Position numbers and translations under genes: made by a program. A stretch of 13,852 bases of DNA from Candidatus Avipropionibacterium avicola. GTDB taxonomy: Bacteria; Actinomycetota; Actinomycetes; Propionibacteriales; Propionibacteriaceae. The notes under the pieces are model-generated. The model had not been told where the DNA came from. It searched no databases and was given only the letters and a program-made list of their open reading frames with translations. The stretch is taken from the NCBI GenBank assembly GCA_018715445.1, contig DVLP01000142.1, forward strand, positions 1 to 13,852, written 5' to 3'. Shown in pieces: positions 12,536-13,852 of the stretch (the first letter of the stretch is position 1; every line of letters begins with the position of its first letter).

Positions 12536-13399
12536 GTGCCGGAGATGCCCGAGGTGGAGTCCCTGCGCCGGTTCCTGACCGAGCGGTGCGTCGGGCATGC
12601 CATCGCGCAGGTCCATCTGGCCGCGATCTCGGCGCTGAAGACCTATGACCCGCCGTTGGAGGCCCTGCAGGGTGGGGTCGTGACCGGGGTCGAGCGGTAC
12701 GGCAAATGGCTCGCCATCGATGCCGGTGGCACCTTCCTGGTGTTCCACCTGGCCCGGGCCGGGTGGCTGCGGTGGCGCGACGAACTCCCGACCACCCCGC
12801 CCCGACCGGGCAAGGGTCCGCTGGCCCTGCGCGTCACCCTCGACGACGGGTCCGGCTTCGAGCTCACCGAGGCCGGGACGCAACGCAAGCTCGCGGTCCA
12901 CGTCGTCGCTGATGCCGCCCAGGTGCCGGCGATCGCCACCCTCGGACCGGATCCGCTGGACGACGACTTCACCGTCGCGGCCCTGGCCGCCATCCTCACC
13001 GGCGCTGGGCGTGCCCAGCTCAAGGGGGTGCTGCGGGACCAGCGCCTGATCGCCGGCATCGGCAACGCCTACTCCGACGAGATCCTCCATGCGGCGCGGT
13101 TGAGCCCGTTCCAGCCGTCGAACGCCCTGGACGACGAAGCGGTCGCCGCGCTGCACCAGGTGATCCGCACCGAGCTGACCGAGGCCATCCAACGGGCCGA
13201 GGGGTTGGCCGCCAAGGACCTCAAGGGAGAGAAGAAGTCCGGCATGCGGGTCCACGGCCGGGCCGGTCAGGCCTGTCCGGTCTGTGGCGACACCGTACGT
13301 GAGGTGTCCTTCGCCAGTTCGTCGCTGCAGTACTGCCCGACCTGCCAGACCGGCGGCAAGCCGTTGGCCGACCGGCGGATGTCCCGGCTCCTCAAGTAG
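12536..13399 (+). CDS. Fpg/Nei family DNA glycosylase
   Basis: This 287-residue base-excision repair enzyme removes oxidised bases and nicks the abasic site. After Met removal, the N-terminal Pro-Glu (MPEMPEVE) supplies the catalytic nucleophile and acid, and that requirement fixes the GTG at 12536 as start. Lys57 in ERYGKWLAI is the conserved active-site Lys. LRDQRLIAGIGNAYSDEIL (166-184) is the helix-two-turn-helix DNA-binding motif. A zinc finger has Cys247, 250, 267 and 270 (CPVC, CPTC). Two oddities: the Arg found five residues before the third zinc Cys in E. coli Fpg is Ser262 here, and 17 residues extend beyond the last Cys. Such features suit an actinobacterial Fpg/Nei subgroup, so 8-oxoguanine preference should not be assumed. 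It lies downstream of the operon terminator and probably has its own promoter; no clear Shine-Dalgarno is seen. Confidence 0.9.
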   Translation: MPEMPEVESLRRFLTERCVGHAIAQVHLAAISALKTYDPPLEALQGGVVTGVERYGKWLAIDAGGTFLVFHLARAGWLRWRDELPTTPPRPGKGPLALRVTLDDGSGFELTEAGTQRKLAVHVVADAAQVPAIATLGPDPLDDDFTVAALAAILTGAGRAQLKGVLRDQRLIAGIGNAYSDEILHAARLSPFQPSNALDDEAVAALHQVIRTELTEAIQRAEGLAAKDLKGEKKSGMRVHGRAGQACPVCGDTVREVSFASSSLQYCPTCQTGGKPLADRRMSRLLK

Positions 13400-13426
13400 C
13401 GGCTTCTACCACTTTCTAGGTCTGTA

Positions 13427-13438
13427 CGGATACATCCG
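13427..13438. terminator. Weak hairpin in the glycosylase/acetyltransferase gap
   Basis: CGGAT (13427-13431) and ATCCG (13434-13438) are complementary around a two-base centre in the 63-base gap between convergent genes. The loop is too tight for a good hairpin unless one pair opens, so terminator function is doubtful. Confidence 0.2.
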
Positions 13439-13462
13439 AAGACACCGGCATCGACCGCGGAG

Positions 13463-13849
13463 TCAGGTCGACGCGGACGGTGTCGAGTGCGGCGGTGTCG
13501 GCAGCCGGACCAGCCGTCGGCCCTGCTCCGGCTGGAATCCGAGGCCTTCGTACCAGGCCCGGACCCGTGACGTGCTCGGCGTCAGCTCGAGGCCCAGTCC
13601 ACGTCGGTCGGCCTCGGCGATCAGGTCGGCCATCACCGCGGTCCCGGCGCCGCGGCCGCGTGGCCAGGCCGCCACCGAGGACACCCGCCAGGTCCCGGCA
13701 GTACGGGTCGACGGTGTCACCCGGGCGACGGCACGAGAGCCCGCCCGACGATCGCGGAAGACCACGTCGGCGCGACGAAACGCCGGCCACTCCACGGCCA
13801 GCACGGCGATCAGGACCAGCAGGAGCCAGACCAGCACGGCGCCGAGCAC
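13463..13849 (-). CDS. GNAT-like acetyltransferase with N-terminal membrane helix (possibly 5' partial)
   Basis: The visible 128 residues begin with a hydrophobic helix (2-19, LGAVLVWLLLVLIAVLAV) and continue into a short GNAT-type domain. The acetyl-CoA loop RGRGAG (64-69) follows a strand (WRVSSVAAWP, 54-63). Further on, LELTPSTSRVRAWYEGLGF (87-105) matches the end of the GNAT fold, where a Tyr and the YxxxGF pattern are usual. The substrate is unknown; an N-terminal anchor would place the enzyme at the cytoplasmic face of the membrane. The GTG at 13849 is only three bases from the window edge, so the true start may lie outside. The visible domain is slightly shorter than typical GNATs (~140-150 residues). 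It converges on the glycosylase gene with a 63-base gap. Confidence 0.68.
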   Translation of the reverse strand: MLGAVLVWLLLVLIAVLAVEWPAFRRADVVFRDRRAGSRAVARVTPSTRTAGTWRVSSVAAWPRGRGAGTAVMADLIAEADRRGLGLELTPSTSRVRAWYEGLGFQPEQGRRLVRLPTPPHSTPSAST

Positions 13850-13852
13850 CCC

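Noticed and set aside
12341..13255. A 304-codon open frame on the minus strand
   Set aside because: Antisense to the Fpg/Nei glycosylase, whose catalytic and zinc motifs are all in the + frame.
13416..13790. Alternative minus-strand frame over the acetyltransferase
   Set aside because: The frame ending at 13463 carries the RGRGAG acetyl-CoA loop and the WYEGLGF end; the alternative frame has no recognisable motif.

Overview
The window is GC-rich, densely coding DNA with frequent GTG starts and actinobacterial families (WXG100 proteins, a LysM/BTAD membrane regulator, an Fpg/Nei glycosylase with a C-terminal tail, Tat-exported proteins). It most likely comes from a high-GC actinobacterium. 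A Propionibacteriales-type host is only a guess. No rRNA, tRNA, CRISPR array or intact insertion sequence was seen, and no gap longer than 300 bases lacks a gene.

Left part (1-4010), mixed housekeeping and metabolism: the 3' part of a Cu(+)-type P1B ATPase (+); a small Gfo/Idh/MocA-like oxidoreductase (-); a small Sec-exported protein with four mature cysteines (+); an NAD-type SDR dehydrogenase (+); and a YigZ/IMPACT protein (-). The convergent pairs are separated by hairpins that probably terminate transcription from both sides.

Middle part (4011-6230): an intact Tat-exported protein with an (alpha/alpha)-barrel look faces a broken paralogue on the other strand. The paralogue keeps its promoter, ribosome binding site, Tat signal and about 150 residues. 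It is then joined out of frame to the last ~45 codons of an unrelated hydrolase-like gene, which points to an old deletion between two minus-strand genes. Its promoter is near consensus, and a Crp/GlxR-like palindrome lies upstream.

Right-centre (6231-12446) is the most interesting part. A 1048-residue membrane protein (-) has two LysM domains predicted outside the cell and a winged-helix plus BTAD transcription-activator module predicted inside. It is divergent from four + strand genes: two WXG100 (Esx-like) proteins, a small WXG-like protein with YDG in place of WxG, and a 537-residue WXG-like protein with a long Gly/Pro/Asp-rich region and an acidic, Trp-containing tail. The three small proteins each carry a YxxxE motif about 40 residues after the turn, as expected for type VII secretion substrates. 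No EccB/C/D/E or MycP machinery is present here, so this looks like a cargo cassette under a possible cell-wall-sensing regulator. The shared intergenic region holds inverted repeats on both sides, and an intercistronic hairpin could lower expression of the last two genes relative to the Esx pair.

Right end (12536-13852): an Fpg/Nei DNA glycosylase (+) and a convergent membrane-anchored GNAT-like acetyltransferase (-), which may continue past the window edge.
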